Part shown: in pieces, positions 12,001-17,202 of the stretch
Layout of the letters: every line of letters begins with the position of its first letter
How positions within the stretch are numbered: position 1 is the first letter of the stretch
Assembly: GCA_018700215.1 (NCBI GenBank)
Contig: JABIST010000346.1
Span: forward strand, 1 to 17,202
Length of the DNA stretch: 17,202 bases
DNA from: Dehalococcoidia bacterium
GTDB taxonomy: Bacteria; Chloroflexota; Dehalococcoidia; UBA2979
Reading direction: 5' to 3'
Translations under genes and position numbers: made by a program
Notes under the pieces: generated by a model
What the model was told of the DNA's origin: nothing
The model's database searches: none
The model's input: only the letters and a program-made list of their open reading frames with translations

Positions 12001-12642
12001 GCGGATGTGACAGCCGCCGCCGACAAGCTGGATCGCTTGCGTACCAGTTGCCCCCAGTTCGTCGAAACGAAGGTTGTATTGATCGTCTCTGCGGACGAGC
12101 GTGCCGGCGCCCGCCTGGCGCCGGACGTTGCCGCGGTTATCACGCGACCCCCACACCCGTCCCGGCTGATGGACGCACTGGCAACAGCGCTTGGTGCACG
12201 CCCGGCGTCCGAACTGAACGGAGAACCGTCGGAAGAAGCCCAAGCCGAAGCGTCACTCGGTGTCAGGGTGCTGGTTGCCGAAGACAACGCGGTCAACCAG
12301 CTCGTTGCTCAGCGAATGCTTGAGAAGCTCGGTTGCCGCGTCGATATCGTCGCCAACGGCCGGGAGGCGGTTGAGGCGGTCGCGTCGACCCCGTACGACA
12401 TCGTGTTCATGGACTGCCAGATGCCGGAGATGGATGGCTACGAAGCCACCCATGAGATTCGCCAGGGCTCCCACCAATCCGATATTCCGATTGTGGCCAT
12501 GACCGCGAACGCCATGGAAGGTGACCGGGAACGCTGTCTGGCCGCCGGCATGGATGACTACGTCGCCAAGCCGGTCACGCTCAAGGTGCTGCCGCCAGTC
12601 CTGGATCGCTGGCTCAAGCGGCACGAAGAAGAAGTTGCATAG
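9055..12642 (+). CDS. CHASE-PAS-PAS hybrid sensor histidine kinase with two receiver domains
   Basis: 1195 residues. TM1 (about 9-29), an extracytoplasmic CHASE domain (about 70-260, with GFDLGSE.NQRAALEAA and LFMPIYQ), TM2 (about 314-337), coiled coil, PAS1 (about 377-500), PAS2 (about 520-640), coiled coil, HisKA with H691 in MSHEIRTPMNG, and HATPase_c (N808, D841, G870-G875). A degenerate receiver follows (about 917-1050: E and D981 kept, but the conserved Lys is R1031 and the MPxMDG loop is missing). The last domain is an intact receiver (about 1070-1190: E-D pair, D1120, K1172). All residues for autophosphorylation and transfer to D1120 are present. The two PAS domains are an internal duplication with a 143-residue step and resemble the FixL type. 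The ATG follows AGGGAG (9041-9046). Phosphate would most likely pass to the HPt protein encoded 20 bp downstream. CHASE domains bind small extracellular ligands; which one is unknown. Confidence 0.95.
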   Translation: MGNVSLIRKHWAAVAMLAVGLLVSFVVFRATSSWETARAESKLERAAIHVTDAAQSELEKPEQSLRGFQGLYAASTSVDREEFAAYAQHTSDSGVQAMEWIPRVAASDREAFEALAIGDGFDDFVIRERSENGELIRADGRDTYYPAFYLEPFAGNEAAFGFDLGSESNQRAALEAARDSGSAASVLVQLVQERGSQTGVLLFMPIYQTGVAPDTVAERRVALAGFVLGVYQVGDLLSPALALAEQTGLELRLQDVTDLVPTEIITGIAVDSGLSEASHDLDAEQSRRLRIADRTWMLAILHDHNAAPIGRPWLSIGTAGGSALIFALLSAYLNSILGRTRRVEEEVHERTSELRDMATSHEQLAVSLAQREQRLDAILNTAADPIIGISERGVIESFNRAAEREFGYSADEVIGQRVEILMPASIGVSHPQSVNQYVETGRATTVVGQIRDDIAKRKDGSEFPIQLSVSEVNDGDRRIFTGIIRDMTAIKEAERGLARQAEELRAANQTLELHTNRLTAILNTAADAIIGISERGIIEHFNAAAVKMFGYEPGDVIGQRVEILMPGSTAEAHPESLNQYVKTGRATTVVGQVRDDIAQRKDGTEFPIQLAVSEVVDGEHRTFTGIVRDMTSIKTAERELLAREQQLSEQATKLQESNTRLEWAVSEAEELAEQANSAAATKADFLATMSHEIRTPMNGVIGMTGLLLGTELDEEQSQYANAIRSSGEALLSLINDILDFSKIESGHVEFESAPFSLRDTIYEISELLSHREDVSGLDLVVRYPSHVPHQVVGDAGRLRQILLNLGSNAIKFTAAGHVVFSVDDMGERADGAHYLRVSVSDTGLGIPADRLDAIFEEFTQVDASTTRTHGGTGLGLAIVRQIVEAMDGLLSVDSTLGEGSTFSFEIPLLLQEQQPEELVPASVVSARVVVVSENDIARSATTDQIAAWGIDVESAASPEEAARLLDDAKAAGQPFDIAICDCADVTAAADKLDRLRTSCPQFVETKVVLIVSADERAGARLAPDVAAVITRPPHPSRLMDALATALGARPASELNGEPSEEAQAEASLGVRVLVAEDNAVNQLVAQRMLEKLGCRVDIVANGREAVEAVASTPYDIVFMDCQMPEMDGYEATHEIRQGSHQSDIPIVAMTANAMEGDRERCLAAGMDDYVAKPVTLKVLPPVLDRWLKRHEEEVA
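10183..10977 (+). repeat. Tandem duplication encoding two near-identical PAS domains
   Basis: The segment starting GCGATCCTGAATACCGCC at 10183 recurs as GCGATTCTGAACACCGCG at 10612, an exact 429 bp (143-codon) step. Long protein stretches are shared, for example IGQRVEILMP and TGRATTVVGQ(I/V)RDDIA. Differences are mostly synonymous or conservative, which points to a duplication maintained by selection. Confidence 0.9.
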
Positions 12643-12662
12643 AACGCCCGAGGAGGAACCAC

Positions 12663-13016
12663 ATGACGAACGAGCCCGGATTTGACCACGGTGCGCTCGC
12701 CGAACTGCGCGACCTTGGTGGCGACGAACTCGTCGCTGAAGTCATCACCGCCTTTCTCAGCGAAGCCGCGAGTGAAGTTGCCGCACTGCACGCCGCTGCC
12801 GCCGCGGCCGACCCGGAGGCGCTCGAACGGGTAGCCCATCGCTTCAAGTCCGCCAGTCGCGTGGTGGGGGCAATGGCCGTGTCGCGCTATGCCGAACAGC
12901 TCCAGCTGCTCGGTCGTGCCGGCTCCACCGAGGGTGCGGTCCAGATCGCTCAGGCGCTGGATGCCGAGTTCCAGCTCGCCGAGGCCGAACTGATTCCACT
13001 GCAGGAAGCCGCGTAG
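12663..13016 (+). CDS. Stand-alone HPt (histidine phosphotransfer) protein
   Basis: 117 residues, the size of a single four-helix HPt domain. HPt proteins carry phosphate between the receiver of a hybrid kinase and a response regulator in the cytoplasm. The active helix reads VAHRFKSASRVVGA, with H59 as phospho-acceptor and K62 at the usual +3 position; the usual Gly at +4 is Ser. The ATG has an ideal Shine-Dalgarno sequence (AGGAGG, 12651-12656) and lies 20 bp behind the hybrid kinase stop, so co-transcription is likely. The N-terminal helix (ALAELRDLGGDELV) also resembles the tail of the first kinase homologue, suggesting common origin. No response regulator gene follows; the downstream partner must be elsewhere. 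Confidence 0.9.
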   Translation: MTNEPGFDHGALAELRDLGGDELVAEVITAFLSEAASEVAALHAAAAAADPEALERVAHRFKSASRVVGAMAVSRYAEQLQLLGRAGSTEGAVQIAQALDAEFQLAEAELIPLQEAA

Positions 13017-13097
13017 GCTTCTCGCTCCTCGGCGCGTCACCGCACGTTGGCCTACGCTTGTAGCTCAGCCATTGCGGCACTGGGTCGATTGCTGATC

Positions 13098-13117
13098 CAG
13101 CCCGCGCGGCTGTTCTT
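13098..13117 (+). terminator. Weak hairpin after the HPt gene, possible terminator
   Basis: CAGCC-CGCGC-GGCTG forms a 5 bp GC-rich stem with a 5 nt loop, followed by TTCTT. The stem is short and the T-run is interrupted, so termination is doubtful. It lies between the HPt stop and the oxidoreductase Shine-Dalgarno sequence and is the only hairpin I noticed in that 140 bp gap. Confidence 0.2.
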
Positions 13118-13159
13118 GAGATCTTCCAAGCCCGACGGCGCCCTCAGGAGGGACTCTTG

Positions 13160-14233
13160 ATGCAGTTTGGCATCTTTTCAGTTGGCGACGTGACCACCGA
13201 TCCCACCACCGGTCGCGCTCCCACAGAAGCCGAGCGGATCCAGGCGATGGTCGCCATCGCTCTGAAGGCGGAGGAAGTCGGTCTCGATGTCTTCGCCACC
13301 GGGGAACATCACAATCCGCCGTTCGTGCCCTCATCACCCACCACCATGCTCGGCTACATCGCCGCGCGGACGCAGCGGATCATTCTCTCTACCGCAACCA
13401 CGCTGATCACGACGAACGATCCGGTCAAGATCGCCGAGGATTACGCGATGTTGCAGCATCTCGCCGGCGGCCGCGTCGACCTGATGCTGGGGCGCGGCAA
13501 CCAGGGACCGGTCTACCCGTGGTTTGGGCAAGACATCCGCAATGGCATCCCACTCGCCATCGAGAACTACGCACTGCTGCACCGTCTCTGGCGCGAGGAC
13601 GTGGTCGACTGGGAGGGCAGCTTCCGAGCGCCGCTGCAGGAATTCACCTCCACGCCGCGCCCGTTGGACGGCACGCCGCCGTTCGTCTGGCACGGTTCGA
13701 TCCGCAGCCCTGAGATCGCCGACCAGGCGGCCTTCTACGGGGATGGCTTCTTTCACAACAACATCTTCTGGCCCATGGAACACACGAAGCAGATGGTGGA
13801 TCTCTACCGCCAGCGCTTCGAACGCTACGGCCACGGCTCTGCCGACCAGGCGATCGTTGGTCTCGGGGGGCAGATGTTCGCGCGGCCCAACTCCCAGGAC
13901 GCGGTGCGGGAGTTCCGCCCCTACTTTGACAACGCTCCGGTCTACGGCCACGGGCCATCGCTGGAGGACTTCGCGGCACAGACACCGCTCACCGTCGGCA
14001 GCCCGCAGCAGGTCATCGAACGCTACGCTGCCATGCGCGAGGCGGTGGGCGACTACCAGCGCCAGCTCTTCCTGGTGGACCACGCCGGCCTCCCGCTCCA
14101 GACCGTCCTGGAACAGATTGAGATCCTCGGCGCGGAGATCGTCCCGGCGCTACGCAACGAGCTGGCGACGAACCGCCCGCCCAACGTCCCCGATGCCCCA
14201 ACACACGCCTCGCTCAGCGCCGCCGCAGACTGA
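13160..14233 (+). CDS. LLM-class (luciferase-like) flavin-dependent oxidoreductase
   Basis: 357 residues, typical for a single-domain bacterial-luciferase-fold (TIM barrel) enzyme using FMN or F420. Visible marks are the N-terminal strand MQFGIFSVGD, GLDVFATGEHHNPPF (E49-H50-H51), TATTLITTNDPVKIAEDYA, GGRVDLMLGRGN and the late WHGS segment. The opening DVTTDPTTGR and the PSSPTTMLGYIAART run resemble the CE1758-type FMN-dependent subfamily as I remember it; that subfamily call is tentative. The ATG at 13160 is preferred over the overlapping TTG at 13157 because it stands 8 nt behind AGGAGGG (13145-13152). It converges on the phosphotransferase gene, with 42 bp between the stops. The substrate is unknown. 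Confidence 0.92.
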   Translation: MQFGIFSVGDVTTDPTTGRAPTEAERIQAMVAIALKAEEVGLDVFATGEHHNPPFVPSSPTTMLGYIAARTQRIILSTATTLITTNDPVKIAEDYAMLQHLAGGRVDLMLGRGNQGPVYPWFGQDIRNGIPLAIENYALLHRLWREDVVDWEGSFRAPLQEFTSTPRPLDGTPPFVWHGSIRSPEIADQAAFYGDGFFHNNIFWPMEHTKQMVDLYRQRFERYGHGSADQAIVGLGGQMFARPNSQDAVREFRPYFDNAPVYGHGPSLEDFAAQTPLTVGSPQQVIERYAAMREAVGDYQRQLFLVDHAGLPLQTVLEQIEILGAEIVPALRNELATNRPPNVPDAPTHASLSAAAD

Positions 14234-14275
14234 TCCCGCGCTCGCTCTCAGTTCCGAGGTGCCTTGCTCTCCGTC

Positions 14276-15337
14276 TCAGACACCATCTCGCTCAAGCGTG
14301 ACATCGTCGAACGCTGCCGCGATTCGTTTGACGATCGTTGGCATCGTGGTGCGGGTGTCGAGGTCCCAGATCGACTGGTGGCGGACGAAGGCAACCGCCC
14401 AACCCCACTCCAGCATTGAGGCGATGCGGTAGTCACGTGCGGCAGCGGGCCCGTCGTAGTTCGCTCCGTTCGCGCGAAGCTGGTCGAGGTAGCTCGAGAG
14501 CAACTCCTGCTCGTGCGCGCGACGGTCCTCTGTCGATAGGGCGACGATCAGGAAGCGGGCGACATCGCGGAGCGGCGCGTCGACGCGGCTGCACTGCCAG
14601 TCGATGAGGTGGGGGCGAGCCGCCGCGGAGTCCGGGAAGATCACGTTGGCCGGGTGCGTGTCGCCGTGGATGAACGTCTGCGGCCCAGCGGCCAGCGCGG
14701 CGAGGTGCTCAGCCTCCTCGTCCGCGTAGCGACGAGTCCGTTCGGTCGCACGATCGTCGACATGCTCAGTGAGGTAGGGCGTACTACGTGATGTGGACGA
14801 CTCGTGGCGTGCGAGCTCGCCAGCCGAGCCTTGCGACGCAGCTCCATTGGTCCAACGAGCAGCGTGGAGTCGGGCGAACTCCCGGAGCGCGATCTCTGCC
14901 CGGTCGGGTGAGATCCCCTGGACGAAGTCACCGGGTGCGCTCGGTGCGAGGTTTTCGAGCAGCAATACATGCGTAGCGGTCTCCTGCTCGTACGCCGCCG
15001 CGAAGCAGCGAGGCACCGAGACATCGACCCGAGGCGCAATCTCCCGATAGAACTCCACCTCCGCCGCGTAACCACGTTCGAATGCTTCGCGGCGGCGCTG
15101 GTCCTCGGCCGACCGCTTCCACAGCAGCGCAGGTGTCACGCCCGTCGTCTCGTCCTGGAATCGAGGGACGACGCGGAGCATCTCCGCAGTCAGCGAACTT
15201 GTATCGAGCGATTGAAACTCAATCGACTCTACCGCTGCGCTGAACCCGTATCGCGTCAGAATCGTGGCCAGCCACGTAGTCGTGAACTCGTCGGGTGTCG
15301 TTGGAATAACGCCGAATGGCGGATCAAGCGTTGGCAA
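14276..15337 (-). CDS. APH-fold phosphotransferase (aminoglycoside phosphotransferase / EcKL-like kinase)
   Basis: 353 residues with the protein-kinase-like phosphotransferase signature: Brenner motif FIHGDTHPANVIF (H224-G225-D226, N231) and the metal-binding HLIDWQ (D246) about 20 residues later. LLLENLAP around residue 130 matches the hinge of ecdysteroid/choline-kinase-like members. Such proteins phosphorylate small hydroxylated molecules; the substrate here cannot be told, and a resistance role should not be assumed. No ATG is available near the N-terminus: the frame is open up to a stop at 15398-15400 and the likely start is TTG at 15337, with only a poor ribosome binding site, so the start is uncertain. 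The gene stands alone between two convergent or unrelated units. Confidence 0.85.
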   Translation of the reverse strand: MPTLDPPFGVIPTTPDEFTTTWLATILTRYGFSAAVESIEFQSLDTSSLTAEMLRVVPRFQDETTGVTPALLWKRSAEDQRRREAFERGYAAEVEFYREIAPRVDVSVPRCFAAAYEQETATHVLLLENLAPSAPGDFVQGISPDRAEIALREFARLHAARWTNGAASQGSAGELARHESSTSRSTPYLTEHVDDRATERTRRYADEEAEHLAALAAGPQTFIHGDTHPANVIFPDSAAARPHLIDWQCSRVDAPLRDVARFLIVALSTEDRRAHEQELLSSYLDQLRANGANYDGPAAARDYRIASMLEWGWAVAFVRHQSIWDLDTRTTMPTIVKRIAAAFDDVTLERDGV

Positions 15338-15594
15338 CAGATGGCTCGGCTCGCTGGTGCGTTCGTCGTTGCAGTCGTTGCTCAGGAGCGAGTGCGATCA
15401 TAGCTGACCTCGATGCGTCGGATTCATAGTCGCTCCTCAGCACCGACCCAAAAGCGAATCCACCGACGCTGTCAACTGGCCGATCCGTCGCGTACACGTG
15501 GCCTGTGAGCGCGTAACGCTTACCGGCACGTGAGTGACGACGACAAGAATCACTGTTCGAGTGGTCCATTGCCAACGTCGCCGCCGCGCCCCAC
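15338..15594. other. Non-coding stretch between the phosphotransferase gene and the tRNA terminator
   Basis: No ORF with a plausible start, ribosome binding site and protein-like composition was found on either strand. The promoter of the phosphotransferase should lie here, but I could not pick a convincing -35/-10 pair. Confidence 0.5.
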
Positions 15595-15618
15595 AAAAAA
15601 CGCCGCCCGGAGGCGGCG
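15595..15618 (-). terminator. Intrinsic terminator of tRNA-Asp
   Basis: Read on the minus strand, a perfect 7 bp stem CGCCGCC-TCCG-GGCGGCG is followed directly by TTTTTT. It begins about 15 nt after the tRNA 3' end, so it terminates a monocistronic tRNA transcript. Confidence 0.9.
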
Positions 15619-15632
15619 TCTCATGCACTGAG

Positions 15633-15709
15633 TGGCGACCCCGAGCGGATTCGAACCGCCGATCTCCACCGTGACAGGGTGGCGTGTTGGACCGCTACAC
15701 TACGGGGCC
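15633..15709 (-). tRNA. trnD: tRNA-Asp (anticodon GTC)
   Basis: Folds into a full cloverleaf of 77 nt including an encoded CCA. Acceptor GGCCCCG/CGGGGTC has one G-T pair at the second position. D stem GTGT/ACAC encloses the loop AGCGGTCCA. The anticodon stem CCACC/GGTGG encloses CTGTCAC, with anticodon GTC. The variable loop is AGATC, and the T arm GGCGG-TTCGAAT-CCGCT follows. The discriminator base is G, as expected for tRNA-Asp. No other tRNA is adjacent, and an intrinsic terminator follows. Confidence 0.97.
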
Positions 15710-15725
15710 GCGTGATGCCTAACGA

Positions 15726-15754
15726 AGTTAAGCGCTTCCCTATGCACTGGTCAA
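15726..15754 (-). promoter_or_regulatory. Sigma-70-like promoter candidate for tRNA-Asp
   Basis: On the minus strand TTGACC (15749-15754) and TTAACT (15726-15731) are 17 bp apart. The -35 matches 5 of 6 consensus bases and the -10 only 3 of 6. Initiation about 7 nt downstream would leave a leader of roughly 9 nt before the mature tRNA 5' end, which is plausible for a tRNA gene. The same gap must also hold the promoter of the divergent small membrane peptide. Confidence 0.5.
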
Positions 15755-15802
15755 CGGAGACAATCTCAGAGGACACCCGCAACCACCGCTCCGGGAGGAC
15801 CT

Positions 15803-16042
15803 ATGCCTCGCAACCCACGCCGACAAAGCCAGCGTCGCCGCCTCCCACCGCGCCCCACCTACTCCGGCGCGCCACAGATCGAGCAGCCCGCCGCACACAT
15901 CAGCCGCAGCGATGCACGGCCGCTGCGCTACGTCGAACGCGAATCCCCGCTGCTCGCCGCTGAGCTGCTCCGCGTCGCCGGCGTGACTGCCACCTGCTTC
16001 GGTCTGCTCGCCCTGCTCACCATCATCGACCGCCTCCAGTAG
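15803..16042 (+). CDS. Small C-terminally anchored membrane peptide, unknown function
   Basis: 79 residues, no recognised family. The first 20 residues are Arg/Pro-rich and basic (RRQSQRRRLPPRP), the middle is polar, and residues about 56-75 (RVAGVTATCFGLLALLTII) form one hydrophobic helix ending in DRLQ. This is the layout of a tail-anchored protein with a cytoplasmic, possibly nucleic-acid- or phosphate-binding, N-terminus. GGGAGG at 15793-15798 stands just ahead of the ATG, which supports real translation. It is divergent from the tRNA gene and convergent with the zinc-finger membrane protein, with 27 bp between the stops. Confidence 0.7.
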   Translation: MPRNPRRQSQRRRLPPRPTYSGAPQIEQPAAHISRSDARPLRYVERESPLLAAELLRVAGVTATCFGLLALLTIIDRLQ

Positions 16043-16069
16043 TCACCGAGCAGCCCTGGTGACCGCGGC

Positions 16070-16633
16070 TCAGCGCAGTCGCTGCCATGCCACGCTGGCT
16101 GCCACGAACCCGGTGACCGGTCCCACCAGATCGAACGACAGTAGTTGCAGGTCAAACCCGCCACCCAGGAACTGTCGGATCAGTAGCAGTACAACGATGC
16201 CGCCTACTGCGGTCACCTGCATCCCGGTCCCGCGCTTGCCACGCGTCACCCGGGTGAGTGTGGTCGCGTAGAGCGATCCAATCCCACTGCCCACGAAGAA
16301 GCCGATCAAAATTCCGAAAAACCCCAGGCGCCCCGGCGGCGCAAACAGTGCTCCAATAACGCCCATCGGGATCGCCAGAATCAGCGACGTCCCGATCGCC
16401 AGCGCGTAGTGCCTCGCGCTCAGCTCGTACATCGGCGGTCGCTTCAGCTTTGCGCAGGGCTTGCACCGCGTCCCACCCGGCGTGTGTACCAGGCAGTCCG
16501 GGCAGATCGTCGCCTCGCAGCGCCCGCAGGCCAGCGCACTTTCGGCATGCCACGACGAATTACATGTGAAGACCGAGGGCTGAATGACGGCCTCGTCGGC
16601 CTCGCTCGCCCCAGTCGATTCAGGCTCGTTCAT
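16070..16633 (-). CDS. N-terminal zinc-finger (B-box-like) membrane protein
   Basis: 187 residues. Residues 24-60 hold a Cys/His cluster (C24, H29, C36, C39, C44, C47, H50, C57, C60) with the pattern CGRCEATICPDCLV...GTRCKPC, the B-box-type zinc finger often found before membrane domains in GC-rich bacteria. Four hydrophobic segments follow (about 75-97, 103-126, 138-155, 166-183), the second and third separated by a basic loop (TRVTRGKRGTG). The finger is probably cytoplasmic and binds two zinc ions; a role in protein contacts is inference. There is no strong Shine-Dalgarno sequence before the ATG at 16633. It lies 80 bp downstream of rny in the same direction and may be read from its transcript. 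The function is unknown. Confidence 0.82.
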   Translation of the reverse strand: MNEPESTGASEADEAVIQPSVFTCNSSWHAESALACGRCEATICPDCLVHTPGGTRCKPCAKLKRPPMYELSARHYALAIGTSLILAIPMGVIGALFAPPGRLGFFGILIGFFVGSGIGSLYATTLTRVTRGKRGTGMQVTAVGGIVVLLLIRQFLGGGFDLQLLSFDLVGPVTGFVAASVAWQRLR

Positions 16634-16713
16634 GCTGTCAGGCTACGTCGAACGCGCATATCTCGTCGCGATCCCGCTCACGAGGATGCTCCCCCCGACG
16701 ATCGCGTCCGCGG

Positions 16714-17202
16714 CTAGTGCGCCGTTGACGAGGCGCGGGTCTCTCGGATCACCGTCACTTTGATCTCGCCGGGGTACTGCATCGTCTCTTCGATCTTGCG
16801 TGAAACGTCCCGCGCCAGCCGTGTCGCCTCCAGGTCATCGATCGACTCCGGTCGCACGATGATCCGCACCTCGCGGCCTGCCTGAATCGCGAACGCCTCC
16901 TCCACGCCGTCGTATGAGTTCGCGATCGCCTCCAGCGCTTCCAGGCGCTTGATGTACTGATCGGCAGACTCGCGACGAGCACCGGGCCGGCTCCCGGACA
17001 TCGCGTCGGCGCAGATCACGATCATCGCCTCAACGCTCTCCGGCTTTACCTCTTCGTGGTGAGCCTCAATGCAATGCACCACGTCCCGGCTCACACCGAA
17101 CCGCTTGGCGATGTCCGCGCCAATCAGTGCGTGCGTGCCCTCCATCTCGCGGTCGACCGCCTTGCCCAGGTCGTGCAGCAGACCGCCCATCCGAGCGACT
17201 TC
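16714..17202 (-). CDS. rny: Ribonuclease Y, C-terminal part
   Basis: The last 162 codons of a gene that runs off the right edge; the frame is open to base 17202. RNase Y is a membrane-anchored endoribonuclease that starts mRNA decay. The visible part is most of the HD domain and the C-terminal domain: metal-binding LLHDLGKAVDRE, EGTHALIGA, a further HH in IEAHHEEV, CADAMSGSRPGARRES, then SYDGVEEAFAIQAGREVRIIV and the closing PGEIKVTVIRETRA. These are the family's typical strings in the expected order, and the end matches the usual C-terminus. The N-terminal membrane helix, coiled coil and KH domain are outside the window. Confidence 0.95.
   Translation of the reverse strand, partial: EVARMGGLLHDLGKAVDREMEGTHALIGADIAKRFGVSRDVVHCIEAHHEEVKPESVEAMIVICADAMSGSRPGARRESADQYIKRLEALEAIANSYDGVEEAFAIQAGREVRIIVRPESIDDLEATRLARDVSRKIEETMQYPGEIKVTVIRETRASSTAH

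Noticed and set aside
13334..14083. 249-residue ORF antisense to the luciferase-like oxidoreductase
   Set aside because: It overlaps a gene with unmistakable family motifs and a strong ribosome binding site, and has no recognisable protein signal itself.
15324..15596. 90-residue minus-strand ORF between the tRNA and the phosphotransferase gene
   Set aside because: It has no Shine-Dalgarno sequence or domain, overlaps the phosphotransferase start, and begins just beside the tRNA terminator tail.
16043..16062. Hairpin TCACC-N10-GGTGA in the convergent gap as a bidirectional terminator
   Set aside because: The stem is only 5 bp, the loop is long and no T-run follows on either strand.

Overview
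The window looks like GC-rich bacterial chromosome. Chloroflexota (Thermomicrobia- or Dehalococcoidia-like) is my best guess, because RNase Y, a single-chain acyl-CoA carboxylase, a flavin luciferase-like oxidoreductase and an N-terminal zinc-finger membrane protein occur together. That assignment is inference, not proven. No transposase, phage gene, CRISPR array or rRNA was seen.

Layout, left to right. Positions 2-3936 (+) hold an acyl-CoA module: the 3' end of a class III (CaiB/BaiF) CoA-transferase and a 1134-residue biotin carboxylase-BCCP-carboxyltransferase fusion, separated by 146 bp that contain a palindromic operator candidate. Convergent with it, positions 3943-6700 (-) hold a low-complexity protein of about 720 residues built from three kinds of tandem repeat, followed by a divergent ECF-type sigma factor. 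A 192 bp intergenic region containing an inverted repeat separates this pair from a divergent signalling operon (6893-13016, +). That operon has a hybrid histidine kinase homologue in which the usual phospho-His and the C-terminal HPt histidine both appear to be replaced, a large CHASE-PAS-PAS hybrid kinase with one degenerate and one intact receiver, and a free-standing HPt protein.

Positions 13160-14233 (+) encode a luciferase-like flavin oxidoreductase, convergent with an APH-fold phosphotransferase (15337-14276, -). Next come a tRNA-Asp(GTC) gene on the minus strand with its own promoter-like sequence and a clear intrinsic terminator, a 79-residue C-terminally anchored membrane peptide (+), a zinc-finger/four-helix membrane protein (-), and the 3' part of rny, RNase Y (-), running off the right edge.

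How the genes may work together: the second hybrid kinase has every residue needed for autophosphorylation and His-Asp-His-Asp relay. The HPt gene 20 bp downstream is its natural next carrier, but no output response regulator is present in the window. The first kinase homologue keeps an apparently intact ATP-binding domain and receiver Asp but lacks its His relay points, so it may act as a modulator or phosphate sink. The two PAS domains of the second kinase keep the His and Arg positions that mark FixL-type haem PAS domains, so an oxygen or gas input is a testable idea.
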